Shown here piece by piece: positions 25,057 to 34,572 of a stretch of DNA of 64,000 nt; positions within the stretch are counted from its first letter, which is position 1, and each line of letters begins with the position of its first letter. Source of the stretch: an uncultured Dialister sp. (GTDB lineage: Bacteria > Bacillota > Negativicutes > Veillonellales > Dialisteraceae); assembly GCA_934178345.1 (NCBI GenBank), contig CAKPQG010000009.1, positions 26,596 to 90,595 of the forward strand. Direction: 5' to 3'. Made by a program: the position numbers and the translations under genes. Under the pieces are notes generated by a model, which had not been told where the DNA came from, did no database searches, and worked only from the letters and a program-made list of their open reading frames with translations.

Positions 25057-26490
25057 TTATTCCCCTTTCTTCATCTTTTCAGCCTTTTCGATTGCTTCAT
25101 CAATTGTGCCGACCATGTAGAATGCGCCTTCAGGCATATCATCGTGCTGGCCTGCAAGGATTTCCTTGAAGCCTCTGATGGTTTCCTTCAGCGGTACATA
25201 TCTACCTGGGGAGCCTGTGAACTGTTCAGCTACGAAGAACGGCTGAGACAGGAATCTCTGGATCTTTCTTGCGCGGGCAACGATGACTTTGTCGTCGTCA
25301 GAAAGTTCTTCCATACCGAGGATGGCGATGATATCCTGCAGTTCTTTGTAGCGCTGCAGAATAGCCTGTACGCCGCGGGCTACTTCGTAGTGTTCCTGTC
25401 CGAGTACGTTCGGATCAAGGATACGGGAAGTGGAGTCCAGCGGATCGACTGCCGGGTAAATCCCCAGTTCGGCGATGGAACGGTTCAGTACCGTGGTAGC
25501 ATCCAGATGGGTGAATACGCCAGCCGGAGCCGGGTCGGTGAGGTCATCGGCCGGTACATATACCGCCTGAATGGAGGTGATAGAACCGGTCTTGGTGGAA
25601 GTGATTCGTTCCTGCAGTTCGCCGATATCGGTTGCGAGCGTTGGCTGGTAACCTACGGCAGACGGCATACGGCCGAGCAGTGCGGATACTTCGGAGCCTG
25701 CCTGTACGAAACGGAAAATGTTGTCGACGAAGAGCAGTACGTCCTGGCCCTGTTTATCACGGAAGTATTCAGCCATGGTCAGACCTGTCAGGGCGACTCT
25801 CATACGAGCTCCCGGAGGTTCGTTCATCTGGCCGTATACCAGTGCTACTTTGTTCAGGACGCCGGAGTCTTTCATTTCGCCCCAGAGGTCGTTGCCTTCA
25901 CGGGTACGTTCGCCTACGCCGCAGAATACGGAGCAGCCATCATGTTCGGTCGCTACGTTGTGGATCAGTTCCTGAATCAGGACTGTCTTACCTACGCCTG
26001 CACCGCCGAACAGACCGATCTTACCGCCTTTTGCGTATGGGCAGATCAGGTCGACGACTTTGATGCCGGTTTCGAAAATTTCAGCTGCCGGGGACTGGTC
26101 TTTGAAGGCCGGTGCCGGGCGATGAATCGGCCAGTAGTCGGATGCCGGTACTTTGGCCGGATCGTTATCTACTGTCTGTCCGAGAACGTTGAAAATACGT
26201 CCAAGGCAGCCGTCGCCTACCGGTGCTGCAATAGCACGGCCGGTGTCGACTGCTTTCATTCCACGTACCATGCCATCTGTGGAGCTCATAGCTACGGCAC
26301 GGACGACGCCGTCGCCGAGGTGCTGCATGGTTTCACAGATAACATCAACAGGAACGCCGGATTTATCATCTTTTACATGGATTGCGTTATAGATAGCAGG
26401 GAGTTCTTTGTCGTCATCGAATGCAATATCTACGACTGCGCCGATGATCTGGACTACTTTACCTACCTGCATCTCCTTTTCATTTGCCAT
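25057..26490 (-). CDS. atpD: ATP synthase F1 beta subunit
   Basis: The catalytic subunit, 477 aa, with the P-loop 'GGAGVGKTVLI' (~residue 155), the catalytic 'GERTREGND' and 'VYGQMNEPPGAR' motifs, and the 'PALDSTSR'-class motif as 'PLDSTSR'. It lies between atpG and atpC as usual. Confidence 0.98.
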   Translation of the reverse strand: MANEKEMQVGKVVQIIGAVVDIAFDDDKELPAIYNAIHVKDDKSGVPVDVICETMQHLGDGVVRAVAMSSTDGMVRGMKAVDTGRAIAAPVGDGCLGRIFNVLGQTVDNDPAKVPASDYWPIHRPAPAFKDQSPAAEIFETGIKVVDLICPYAKGGKIGLFGGAGVGKTVLIQELIHNVATEHDGCSVFCGVGERTREGNDLWGEMKDSGVLNKVALVYGQMNEPPGARMRVALTGLTMAEYFRDKQGQDVLLFVDNIFRFVQAGSEVSALLGRMPSAVGYQPTLATDIGELQERITSTKTGSITSIQAVYVPADDLTDPAPAGVFTHLDATTVLNRSIAELGIYPAVDPLDSTSRILDPNVLGQEHYEVARGVQAILQRYKELQDIIAILGMEELSDDDKVIVARARKIQRFLSQPFFVAEQFTGSPGRYVPLKETIRGFKEILAGQHDDMPEGAFYMVGTIDEAIEKAEKMKKGE

Positions 26491-26525
26491 GAAGAAGCAT
26501 TCCTCCTTAAATTCTTTATGCGGGT

Positions 26526-27401
26526 TTATTCAAGCGCAGCTGCACCGCCGACGATTTCGGAAATTTCGTTGGTGACCTGTGCCTGACGTGCTTTGTTGTA
26601 CGTAAGGTTGAGGTCGGCGATTCTTTCGGTCGCGTTGTCGGTTGCAGCGGACATAGCTGCCATTCGGCTGCCAAGTTCGGAGGCAGCGGACTGGAGCATG
26701 GCGTTGTAAACCTGCACCTGTACATATTCAGGAAGCAGCTTGGAAAGGACTGTGCCTGCATCCGGCAGGAAGATGTATTCATCATCCACGGATGGTTCTT
26801 TATCTGCTTCGCCTGCTTCTGCCTTCGGCGATTCGACAGGAAGTAATTTCTGTACCTTCACCTGCTGGCGGAGAGCAGTGATGAATTTTGTGTAAATAAT
26901 GTAGACTTCGTCGACTTCTTCTTTGGTGAAGTAGTCCACCATTTCTTTTGCAAGAGCGATGGAGTCCTGTGCCGACGGTTTGTCAGAAAAGCCGAAATGA
27001 TAGGAATCCAGATCATAGCCGCGGAATTTCAGGTAGTTTCTTCCCTGCTTGCCGCACACGTAGAGTGCATACTCTGACCGATCCTTACCGGAGATTTCAC
27101 TTAAGGTCTGCTTCATAACATTGGAGTTATAAGCACCGGCGAGGCCTTTATCTGCACTGATGACAAGATAGCCGACCTTCTTCACTTTGCCTGTTCTAAA
27201 GAGCGGGCTGGTGAAACCGGGTGTTACCGAAGAAGCACGGCGCAGAAGCTCTCCGATTTTTTCAGCATAGGGACGGGAGCCGTTTGCTTTTTCTTCTGCT
27301 TTACGCAGACGGGCTGCGGCGACCATCTTCATTGCTTTTGTGATCTGCTGGATGTTGGTGACAGATTTAATGCGCCCTTTTATATCACGCGTACTTTCCA
27401 A
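26526..27401 (-). CDS. atpG: ATP synthase F1 gamma subunit
   Basis: 291 aa with the conserved N-terminal 'RIKSVTNIQQITKAMKMVAA' and C-terminal 'ERIADLNLTYNKARQAQVT', the two long helices that form the rotor shaft. An insert ('VESPKAEAGEADKEPSVDDE', ~residues 196-215) is longer than in many homologs. It is located 5 bp after atpA. Confidence 0.96.
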   Translation of the reverse strand: MESTRDIKGRIKSVTNIQQITKAMKMVAAARLRKAEEKANGSRPYAEKIGELLRRASSVTPGFTSPLFRTGKVKKVGYLVISADKGLAGAYNSNVMKQTLSEISGKDRSEYALYVCGKQGRNYLKFRGYDLDSYHFGFSDKPSAQDSIALAKEMVDYFTKEEVDEVYIIYTKFITALRQQVKVQKLLPVESPKAEAGEADKEPSVDDEYIFLPDAGTVLSKLLPEYVQVQVYNAMLQSAASELGSRMAAMSAATDNATERIADLNLTYNKARQAQVTNEISEIVGGAAALE

Positions 27402-27406
27402 TCAGA

Positions 27407-28939
27407 TCACCCCTCTACCGTTTCAGACTTTTTTGCGTTGTAGCGTTCTTTGAATTCAACAATAGCAGCTTTCAGTCTTTCTTCGTTTTCATCAGTCAGT
27501 TTCTTATTCTTGATGATGTCTTCGCCGATTTCCGGATGGCTGCTGTGGAGGAATGCGAGAATCTGATGTTCGAAATCAACGACTTCATTGACTTCTACAT
27601 CGTCCAGGTATCCGTTAACGGCTACATAGATCGCCTGTACCTGATCTTCGACCGGGTATGGGGAGTACTGTGGCTGTTTCAGGATTTCTGTGGTTCTCTG
27701 GCCGCGGTCGATCTGTGCCTTGGTGGCAGCGTCGAGGTCGGAGCCGAACTGAGCAAATGCTGCGAGTTCGCGATACTGAGCGAGGTCCAGACGCAGGGTA
27801 CCTGCGACCTGTTTCATCGCTTTGATCTGTGCGGAACCGCCTACACGGGATACGGAGAGGCCGACATTGATAGCCGGACGGATACCGGAGTAGAAGAGTG
27901 CGGTTTCGAGGTAGATCTGACCGTCGGTGATGGAAATAACGTTGGTCGGGATGTATGCACCTACGTCGCCTGCCAGAGTTTCGATGATCGGAAGAGCGGT
28001 GATAGAGCCGCCGCCGAGTTCTTTGGAAAGACGGGCAGCACGTTCCAGCAGTCTGGAGTGCAGGTAGAATACGTCGCCTGGGTAAGCTTCACGTCCTGGT
28101 GGACGACGGAGCAAGAGGGACATAGCACGGTATGCGACAGCGTGCTTGGAGAGGTCATCATAAATGATGAGGACGTCTTTGCCCTGATGCATGAAGTATT
28201 CCGCGATGGAGACACCGGAGTATGGTGCCAGGTACTGCATCGGGGAGCCTTCGGATGCGCCTGCGTGGACGATGATGGAGTAGTCCATAGCGCCAGCCTG
28301 CTTCAGTCTTTCGTATACACGAACGACGTTGGAGTTTTTCTGGCCGATGGATACATAAATACAAATAACGTTCTGACCCTTCTGGTTCAGAATGGTATCG
28401 ATACCGATAGCGGTTTTACCGGTACCACGGTCACCGATGATAAGTTCACGCTGACCACGGCCGATCGGAACCATGGAGTCGATACATTTCAGACCAGTCT
28501 GCAGCGGTACATTGACTGGCTGTCTGTCAGCAATGCCCGGTGCTTTAATTTCAATGTCGCGGAATTCGGCGGTCTTGATTTCGCCTTTGCCATCGATCGG
28601 CTGGCCCAGTGCATTGACAACGCGGCCGATAACAGCGTCCCCTACCGGGACCTGCATCAGACGGCCTGTTCTCTTGACTGTGTCGCCTTCTTTAATGGTT
28701 TCAGCGCGGCCCAGAAGAACGGCACCTACGTTGCTTTCTTCCAGGTTAAGAGCCATGCCATATACGCCGTTAGGCAGTTCAAGCAGTTCGCCGGCCATGC
28801 AGTTTTCGAGCCCATAGATATGAGCGATACCGTCGCCGACTTCAAGAACCGTACCAACTTCATCGACATTGAGGTCTACTTTGTAGTTTTCAATCTGTTT
28901 TTTAATGACAGATGTAATTTCATCTGAACTGATTTTCAT
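27407..28939 (-). CDS. atpA: ATP synthase F1 alpha subunit
   Basis: 510 aa, non-catalytic nucleotide-binding subunit with P-loop 'GDRGTGKTAIG' (~residue 170) and the 'SVSRVGGSAQ' signature. Full length with no anomalies, in standard operon order. Confidence 0.98.
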   Translation of the reverse strand: MKISSDEITSVIKKQIENYKVDLNVDEVGTVLEVGDGIAHIYGLENCMAGELLELPNGVYGMALNLEESNVGAVLLGRAETIKEGDTVKRTGRLMQVPVGDAVIGRVVNALGQPIDGKGEIKTAEFRDIEIKAPGIADRQPVNVPLQTGLKCIDSMVPIGRGQRELIIGDRGTGKTAIGIDTILNQKGQNVICIYVSIGQKNSNVVRVYERLKQAGAMDYSIIVHAGASEGSPMQYLAPYSGVSIAEYFMHQGKDVLIIYDDLSKHAVAYRAMSLLLRRPPGREAYPGDVFYLHSRLLERAARLSKELGGGSITALPIIETLAGDVGAYIPTNVISITDGQIYLETALFYSGIRPAINVGLSVSRVGGSAQIKAMKQVAGTLRLDLAQYRELAAFAQFGSDLDAATKAQIDRGQRTTEILKQPQYSPYPVEDQVQAIYVAVNGYLDDVEVNEVVDFEHQILAFLHSSHPEIGEDIIKNKKLTDENEERLKAAIVEFKERYNAKKSETVEG

Positions 28940-28954
28940 TTCCTAGAAGTCACC

Positions 28955-29500
28955 TCAATCTCTTTGCATCATAATAGCTTTCAGTGTCTGCAGCTGTCTG
29001 GCTACGGACCCATCGATCAGGCGGTCGCCCACTTGAACGGTGAAACCGCCAATCAGCGCCGTGTCCACTTTCTGCTTCATGAGAATCTTCTTCCCTGTAA
29101 TTTCGGAGAGTTTCGCTTTCAATGCTTCCACCTGGGACTTGGTCATCGGGAGTGCGGAGGTTACCACAGCTTCTTCGATGCCCATGCCATGATGCGCGAG
29201 AGTCGTATATACGTCTACCATAGCGGGGAAGTCGGTAATGCGGTCTCTGTCGATTACGACATAGCAGAACTGCAGAACGACAGGCTGAACCTTATCTGCA
29301 AATAATTTCTTAATCGTATCTTTCTTGACATCCTTTGCAAGCAGAGGATGGAAAAGAAGTTCCTTCAGATCCGCATGTTCCTTGATGGCGTCTGCGATCA
29401 GGTGAAGTTCTTCTTCCGTTTTTTCCAAGCTGTTCTGTTCAGCAGCAATTTCATAGATGGCGCGACCGTATTTCTTTGCAAGGATTACGTTCTTATCCAT
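28955..29500 (-). CDS. atpH: ATP synthase F1 delta subunit
   Basis: 181 aa; an OSCP-type peripheral-stalk subunit linking b subunits to the alpha3beta3 head. The N-terminal 'AKKYGRAIYEIAAEQN' and C-terminal 'GFTVQVGDRLIDGSVARQL' motifs are typical. It is 2 bp from atpF. Confidence 0.96.
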   Translation of the reverse strand: MDKNVILAKKYGRAIYEIAAEQNSLEKTEEELHLIADAIKEHADLKELLFHPLLAKDVKKDTIKKLFADKVQPVVLQFCYVVIDRDRITDFPAMVDVYTTLAHHGMGIEEAVVTSALPMTKSQVEALKAKLSEITGKKILMKQKVDTALIGGFTVQVGDRLIDGSVARQLQTLKAIMMQRD

Positions 29501-29502
29501 GA

Positions 29503-29997
29503 TTATTTACCTGCTTTTTTAGCATCCAGCTTTGCGATGCTTTCTGCGATGAGCCGGTCGTTGGCGTCCGGCGTCATGTTCTTGCTGATGATCTTGGCTG
29601 CAATATCGCAGGAAAGGACTGCCACCTGAGCCTTCAAATCTTCCAGAGCATCCTTGCGTTCTCTTTCGATCTGCTGGCTGGCCTGTTCCTTTGCTTTAGC
29701 GATAGATGCATGGGCTTCATCAATCTGTGCCTGCGCCTGCACCTTGGCTTCTTTGACTGCTTTGTCCACAATTTCCTGGGCTTTTGCCTGTGCGTCTTTC
29801 AGCTGGGCTTCGTAGCTGACTTTCAGCTCTTCAGCAGCAGCCTTGGACTGGGCAGCGCTGTCCAGGTCGTTTTTAATACGAGCTTTGCGGTCGTCGAGTA
29901 CTTTGAGTACCGGCTTGTAGCAGAAATGGCCAAGAATAGCACAGAGAATAATAAAGTTGATGATCTGAATCAGCAGTGTACCATTCAGTTCTACCAA
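29503..29997 (-). CDS. atpF: ATP synthase Fo b subunit
   Basis: 164 aa with one N-terminal membrane helix (residues ~8-26, 'LIQIINFIILCAILGHFCY') and a long Ala/Lys/Glu coiled coil that forms the peripheral stalk. Confidence 0.96.
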   Translation of the reverse strand: MVELNGTLLIQIINFIILCAILGHFCYKPVLKVLDDRKARIKNDLDSAAQSKAAAEELKVSYEAQLKDAQAKAQEIVDKAVKEAKVQAQAQIDEAHASIAKAKEQASQQIERERKDALEDLKAQVAVLSCDIAAKIISKNMTPDANDRLIAESIAKLDAKKAGK

Positions 29998-30051
29998 TTC
30001 GTTCCCTCCTTCAAGGCTATTCCTTAATTATCGATCGATAAACAGGAATAA

Positions 30052-30303
30052 TTATTTCAGGAATGGGTTAGCGAATACGAGTACGAGAGCGATAACGATA
30101 GCGATAATCGGAATAGATTCGATAAGGCCGATAGCAACGAGCATGTTGGTGAAGAGTTTACCAGCGATTTCCGGCTGACGGGTCATGCCTTCGAGAGCTT
30201 TGCAAGCGGCTCTGGAGTCGGAGAATGCTGCTGCAAGAGCTGCAACGCAAGCGATGAGTGCTGCTGCGATAAGGGAATACTGTGCAACGATAGTCTGATC
30301 CAT
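30052..30303 (-). CDS. atpE: ATP synthase Fo c subunit, atypical ion site
   Basis: The AGGAGGAATT ribosome site fixes the ATG at 30303, giving 83 aa with two membrane helices. Helix 2 carries the ion-binding E62 followed by S63 ('LIESIP'), a pattern of Na+-type rings. Aligned with the Ilyobacter c subunit, its Q32 position is D29 here, so two carboxylates face the site, as with E32/E65 in Fusobacterium. The usual helix-1 GxGxGxG packing motif is replaced by Ala and Ser ('AALAAAFSDS'). Both changes are visible in sequence; sodium use and altered ring size are inferences. Confidence 0.93.
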   Translation of the reverse strand: MDQTIVAQYSLIAAALIACVAALAAAFSDSRAACKALEGMTRQPEIAGKLFTNMLVAIGLIESIPIIAIVIALVLVFANPFLK

Positions 30304-30453
30304 GATGTTAATTCCTCCTAGAGAATTATAAAAATGATTTTCGGCTCTCTGCCCTGTGGATTGGTCAGGCAGGGCCATGTGAGTTGCCGTTTGGACGGAC
30401 GGTGCCGTACCGGTTTGAAGCGGCGGTGCGCTTTCCCTGTTTTCTGATGCCGG

Positions 30454-31119
30454 TCAGTCGACGCTTTCCTTCATGTATACAGATGTCAGGGTGGTGAAAA
30501 TGTATGCCTGAACCAGACCGATGAATAACGAAACGGCGATCCAGATCATAGGTACGAGCCATGGGCAGAGGAAATACAGGATTTCCAGCAGAATTTCGCC
30601 TGCGAGAATGTTGCCGAATAGACGCATAGCCAGCGTAATTGGCTTGGAGACTTCTTCGAGCAGATTCATAACGACGAATACCGGGAACGGTTTGAAGAAA
30701 TGGGAAGCCCAGTGTCCAAATCCCTTGCACTTGATGAAGTAGAAGTGCGTGATGAGCGAGCCGGCAATCGCCAGACCCAGCGTGGTATTCACGTCATTCG
30801 TCGGGGACGCAGTCAGGTGTTCTGTCGGCAGAAGGCCGATCTGGTTCGCGGTGAAGATGAAGAGGAACAGTGTCAGAAGGACGGTCGCTACCTGACGGTA
30901 TTTCGACCCGACATTGCTTTCAAACTGAGAGCAAAGACCTTCGATCACCATTTCGATCACATTCTGCCAGCCCCCCGGGATCAGGGATCTGCCTCTGGTC
31001 GCTGCAAATACGGCGATGAAGACAATGATGGCAGTAAGCCACGTGGTAAAAAGCGTATCCATATTTACAGACATACCAAAGAGCTGCTCTACAACATGTG
31101 TACCCGTATGAAGATGCAT
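30454..31119 (-). CDS. atpB: ATP synthase Fo a subunit
   Basis: 221 aa, about five or six membrane helices, with the essential Arg in 'AMRLFGNILAGE'. It forms the ion half-channels against the c ring. It sits between atpI and atpE. Confidence 0.96.
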   Translation of the reverse strand: MHLHTGTHVVEQLFGMSVNMDTLFTTWLTAIIVFIAVFAATRGRSLIPGGWQNVIEMVIEGLCSQFESNVGSKYRQVATVLLTLFLFIFTANQIGLLPTEHLTASPTNDVNTTLGLAIAGSLITHFYFIKCKGFGHWASHFFKPFPVFVVMNLLEEVSKPITLAMRLFGNILAGEILLEILYFLCPWLVPMIWIAVSLFIGLVQAYIFTTLTSVYMKESVD

Positions 31120-31157
31120 ATTCTCACCCCCTTTCTCTTACAAGGATATCAAGAAAA

Positions 31158-31538
31158 CTACTCCTTAATTAAACCGACCAGCCGCTCCACCACTGTAGCG
31201 ACGGGCAGTGTAAGTAAGCCACCTAAGAAGCCGAAAATCTCAATCGGCGAAAAGATGACGGCCACGCAGAGAAGAATCTCCAGAACGAAGCGCAGCATGG
31301 TACAGACCACCAGACGGCGGCCGATGTACTCGACGCTTTTCCCGAGTCTCTCCCATTTCCTGAAAAGGAAAAGTATGGCCTCGAAAAAAAAGATATGAAA
31401 CAGGCAGCCCAACCCCCAGGCAATCGCATATGCCCAGCCCTGCCAAGCAAGCAGTATGGCTGCACCGATGGCAGCGATGACCAGGATGTACTTGGTCATA
31501 CGCTTGGCATAGTGTGGAAAAGTCAAGTCGAAGTTCAT
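31158..31538 (-). CDS. atpI: ATP synthase subunit I family protein
   Basis: 126 aa with four hydrophobic helices, matching the ATP-synt_I family encoded at the head of many atp operons. Known members assist c-ring assembly or Mg2+ handling. It is placed between the AtpZ-like gene and atpB. Confidence 0.85.
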   Translation of the reverse strand: MNFDLTFPHYAKRMTKYILVIAAIGAAILLAWQGWAYAIAWGLGCLFHIFFFEAILFLFRKWERLGKSVEYIGRRLVVCTMLRFVLEILLCVAVIFSPIEIFGFLGGLLTLPVATVVERLVGLIKE

Positions 31539-31539
31539 A

Positions 31540-31806
31540 TCATTTCTTACCTAATATCTGTGTAATTACAGACCACAGCCCGCTGACCGCTCCTATAACC
31601 GCCAGCAGAATGAGTCCCCATGGATCGGTGCCCAGCCATTCATCGATCTTGAGCCCCGCCCATACGCCCAAAGCGATAGAGCTCAGCATGGTCAGACCTG
31701 CCCCTGATGCGACGGCTGCACTCCTTAATGGATGCCAGTCATCGTCCTTCGGCAGTTTCCCCTTGTTGTCCATCTGGTTTCTCGCTATGGTTTCTAAAAA
31801 AAGCAT
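31540..31806 (-). CDS. atpZ: AtpZ/AtpI-like small membrane protein
   Basis: 88 aa (77 aa if translation starts at the ATG at 31773), two membrane helices with 'GVWAGLKIDEWLGTDPWGLI', the pattern of AtpZ-like F0 accessory proteins. First gene of the atp operon, 25 nt after the predicted transcription start. Neither candidate start has a strong Shine-Dalgarno sequence. Confidence 0.8.
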   Translation of the reverse strand: MLFLETIARNQMDNKGKLPKDDDWHPLRSAAVASGAGLTMLSSIALGVWAGLKIDEWLGTDPWGLILLAVIGAVSGLWSVITQILGKK

Positions 31807-31838
31807 GTCAAAAGTAAAACATGCAAATGCACATGTAC

Positions 31839-31844
31839 ATTATA
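31839..31844 (-). promoter_or_regulatory. Extended -10 promoter of the atp operon
   Basis: TGC-TATAAT just upstream of the AtpZ-like gene and 13 bp beyond the wecB stop. Confidence 0.6.
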
Positions 31845-31856
31845 GCATAGGAATTT

Positions 31857-33002
31857 TTACTTGGCTATAAATTTAGTCGGTTTTTTATCACTTAATCCTT
31901 CGATGTAGAGAAGAGCATCCGCAATACGCTCTGCCGAGTGACCGTCCCCGTATGGGTTCACGGCTTCTGCCATGGCTTTATACGCCTTCTCATCCGTGAG
32001 AAGTTCATAGGCTGTCTGGAAAATCTTTTCTTCATCGGTGCCGACGAGCTTCACGGTACCTGCTTCGACCGCCTCCGGGCGTTCGGTGGTATCGCGAAGG
32101 ACGAGGACGGGCTTGCCAAGGCTCGGGGCTTCTTCCTGAATGCCGCCCGAGTCGGTGAGGACGATGGCGCTTCTGGCCATCAGGTTGGTGAATGGTTCGT
32201 ATTCCATCGGTTCGACGAGATGGATGCCTGCTACGCCTTCGAGTTCTTCGGAAACGGCTTCACGCACAAGCGGATTTCTATGTACAGGGAAAACCACTTC
32301 AGTATCCGGCACGGCTTCTACCAGACGGCGGAGCGCGCGGTAGACATGGTGCATCGGGGCGCCAAGATTTTCACGGCGGTGCGTCGTCACGAGGATCACG
32401 CGCTTGTGTTCTTCGATGGCTTCGATCTCTGCGTCTTCGAAATGATAGTCCTTCTTGACGGTCGCAAGCAGGGCATCGATGACGGTATTGCCGACGACGT
32501 AGATGTTCTTATCGTCCTTGCTCTCGCGGAGAAGATTCTCTCTGGCGGTTTCCGTCGGAGCAAAATTCACATTCGAGAGGACGCCGGTCAGCTGGCGGTT
32601 CGCTTCTTCGGGGAAGGGCGAGAGCAGATTCCCGGTACGAAGGCCTGCTTCGACATGGCCGATCTTGATCTGCTGATAGAAAGCAGCCAGCGCGGCGGTG
32701 AAGGTGGTCGTGGTATCTCCGTGAACGAGTACGTAGTCGGGCTTCTCCTTCTTCAGCACATCTTCGAGCCCGCGGAGCACACGAGCTGTGATGTCGTAGA
32801 GGGACTGCCCGCTCTTCATGATGTCGAGGTCGTAGTCCACCGGAAGATGGAAGAGATCGACCACCTGATCGAGCATCTCACGATGCTGCGCGGTGAGGCA
32901 GACTTTCGTATCAATGTCCGGACGTTTCAAAAGTTCTTTCACGACGGGTGCCATCTTGATGGCTTCCGGCCGTGTCCCGAAAATCGTCATTACTTTGATC
33001 AT
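31857..33002 (-). CDS. wecB: UDP-N-acetylglucosamine 2-epimerase (non-hydrolysing)
   Basis: 381 aa, interconverting UDP-GlcNAc and UDP-ManNAc for surface polysaccharide synthesis. Motifs: 'GTRPEAIKM' at the N-terminus, 'GHVEAGLRTG', 'THRRENLG', 'DSGGIQEEAPSLGKPVLV'. It lies directly upstream of the atp promoter and downstream of tagO/wecA, with which it makes functional sense although a repeat block separates them. Confidence 0.95.
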   Translation of the reverse strand: MIKVMTIFGTRPEAIKMAPVVKELLKRPDIDTKVCLTAQHREMLDQVVDLFHLPVDYDLDIMKSGQSLYDITARVLRGLEDVLKKEKPDYVLVHGDTTTTFTAALAAFYQQIKIGHVEAGLRTGNLLSPFPEEANRQLTGVLSNVNFAPTETARENLLRESKDDKNIYVVGNTVIDALLATVKKDYHFEDAEIEAIEEHKRVILVTTHRRENLGAPMHHVYRALRRLVEAVPDTEVVFPVHRNPLVREAVSEELEGVAGIHLVEPMEYEPFTNLMARSAIVLTDSGGIQEEAPSLGKPVLVLRDTTERPEAVEAGTVKLVGTDEEKIFQTAYELLTDEKAYKAMAEAVNPYGDGHSAERIADALLYIEGLSDKKPTKFIAK

Positions 33003-33054
33003 GATTCTTGCATTCCTCTCTTAAATGGGTGAGATTTGTATGGTTGTTGGGTGG

Positions 33055-33238
33055 AAATTGGGCTCGGGGTTCAGGGTTCAGGTGGCGGCTTCGCCGCAAT
33101 TATAAGAGGGGCGATGCCCGAAAGCCGGAGGATAGAAGTCAGATATCTGATGTCTCCTAGTCTAATCCCTAGCCACTAGTCCCTAGCTACTAGTCCCTAG
33201 TCACCAGTCACCAGTCACTAGTCACCAGTCACCAGTCA
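33055..33238. repeat. Intergenic repeat mosaic
   Basis: GGGTTCA heptamers, GGCGGCTTCGCCGC hairpin, 'GGCGATGCCC', then CTAGTCC and GTCACCA/GTCACTA heptamers that run into the tagO stop codon. Confidence 0.8.
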
Positions 33239-34303
33239 CTAATCCCTATCTTTCTTTTTCTTCTGTTCCATCTGATAAGGCGAAGGCACGATTTCCTGCA
33301 TGACGCCGAGCTTTCTGGCCCAAAGGATGAAGAGTACGAGGGCGATAGCTACAATCGCGATGCCGATCCAGAGGGACAGGTGAATGACGATGAGCGCGGT
33401 GCAGGAGAAGAAGGCCGTCAGCGCGTACATGACGAGCACGACCTGCTTCTGATTCAGCCCTTTGGCCAGCAAACGGTGATGCAGGTGGTTCTTATCCGGT
33501 GAGAAGATCGGCACGCCGCTCGACTTTCTGCGGACGATCGCAAGGAGAGTATCGGTGATCGGCACGGTGAGTGCGAGAAGCGGCACGATGAGGACGGCTG
33601 TCGCGACGGTCTTCATCGAGCCCATGACGGACACGGCCGAGATGATGTAGCCCAGAAACATGGAGCCGGTATCCCCCATGAAGATCTTCGCCGGGTTGAA
33701 ATTATACTGCAGAAAGGCCAGGCAGGCGCCTGTCATGGCGACCATGGCCGCTGCAGCCACCCACTGCCCCATCTGAAAAGCAAGGAGGGCGATGGCGATG
33801 GATGCGATCGTCGCAATGCCGGCTGCCAGACCGTCCAGGCCATCGATCAGGTTCACCGTATTCACGAAGCCGATGATCCAGAAGATGGTCAGTGGCAGTG
33901 AGATGATTTCCGGCAAATAAATAATGCCGAGGCGCGGCACGTCGATCCATTCGATATTGATATTGAAAATAACGACAGGGATAGCGGCAGCAATGATCTG
34001 CCCCAAGAGCTTCACCTTCGGCGGCAGGGAGTACACATCGTCAGCGATGCCGACCGCGATCAAAAATGTCGCTCCCACCATGATGCCGACCATCTCATAC
34101 GTGAAGCCGATGGTCGCGATCACGGAGACCATGAAGCCGGCGTAAATGGCCAGTCCCCCCAGACGCGGTATCAGTCCATGATGCACCTTGCGCGCATCCG
34201 GCTTGTCGACAGCGCCGATACGGATGGCGAAGTTCTTCACCACCGGCGTCAGCACAAAGGTCACAGCCAGTGCCACAAGAAACGTGAACGCATAGGCGAA
34301 CAA
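33239..34303 (-). CDS. tagO: Undecaprenyl-phosphate GlcNAc-1-phosphate transferase (WecA/TagO family)
   Basis: MraY-family membrane enzyme with about 11 helices that starts lipid-linked glycan assembly. The catalytic 'NLIDGLDGLAAG' and 'HHRLLAKG' loops are present. An ATG at 34333 is in frame, but AGGAGGTG lies after it and just before TTG at 34303, so TTG is the likelier start (354 aa). The stop codon is formed by the AGGGATTAG heptamer block. wecB downstream suggests a shared envelope-glycan role. Confidence 0.93.
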   Translation of the reverse strand: MFAYAFTFLVALAVTFVLTPVVKNFAIRIGAVDKPDARKVHHGLIPRLGGLAIYAGFMVSVIATIGFTYEMVGIMVGATFLIAVGIADDVYSLPPKVKLLGQIIAAAIPVVIFNINIEWIDVPRLGIIYLPEIISLPLTIFWIIGFVNTVNLIDGLDGLAAGIATIASIAIALLAFQMGQWVAAAAMVAMTGACLAFLQYNFNPAKIFMGDTGSMFLGYIISAVSVMGSMKTVATAVLIVPLLALTVPITDTLLAIVRRKSSGVPIFSPDKNHLHHRLLAKGLNQKQVVLVMYALTAFFSCTALIVIHLSLWIGIAIVAIALVLFILWARKLGVMQEIVPSPYQMEQKKKKDRD

Positions 34304-34428
34304 CGTAACACCTCCTAATAGACAACATTTCAATGCTATTCTACCACAAAGCGCAAGGGAGGGCTAGGATGGTGTGCTTTCCCGCCCATTCCATACAAAA
34401 AGCATAGCCATGACTTGCGTGGCTATGC

Positions 34429-34556
34429 TATAATAATATATACAAATGGTAGGCGTACCTCGGCGTGTGGTAGCGTCCGGCGCTTCCCAGAAGAATAAAG
34501 GTGAGAAAGGCCGTCCGCTGACAGAGAAACCCGCTTGTGAATCAGGCGGCTTTTTT
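34429..34556 (+). ncRNA. Candidate type I antitoxin RNA, copy 1 (~116 nt)
   Basis: Extended -10 TGC-TATAAT (34429-34434) inside a GCATAGCC/GGCTATGC inverted repeat; terminator CCGCTTG-TGAAT-CAGGCGG plus six Ts (34531-34556). It converges on the small toxin gene, whose mRNA would run through it in antisense. A second copy at 34967-35093 keeps length, promoter and terminator, so the RNA is a real unit. Confidence 0.65.
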
Positions 34557-34572
34557 CATGTCAGGAAAACTA

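Noticed and set aside
24448..26586. 712-residue plus-strand frame over the atp genes, and similar long frames at 9321-10613 (minus) and 27536-28927 (plus)
   Set aside because: Antisense shadows of atpC/atpD, nrdD and atpA. Their products are low-complexity or Cys-rich without any family match.
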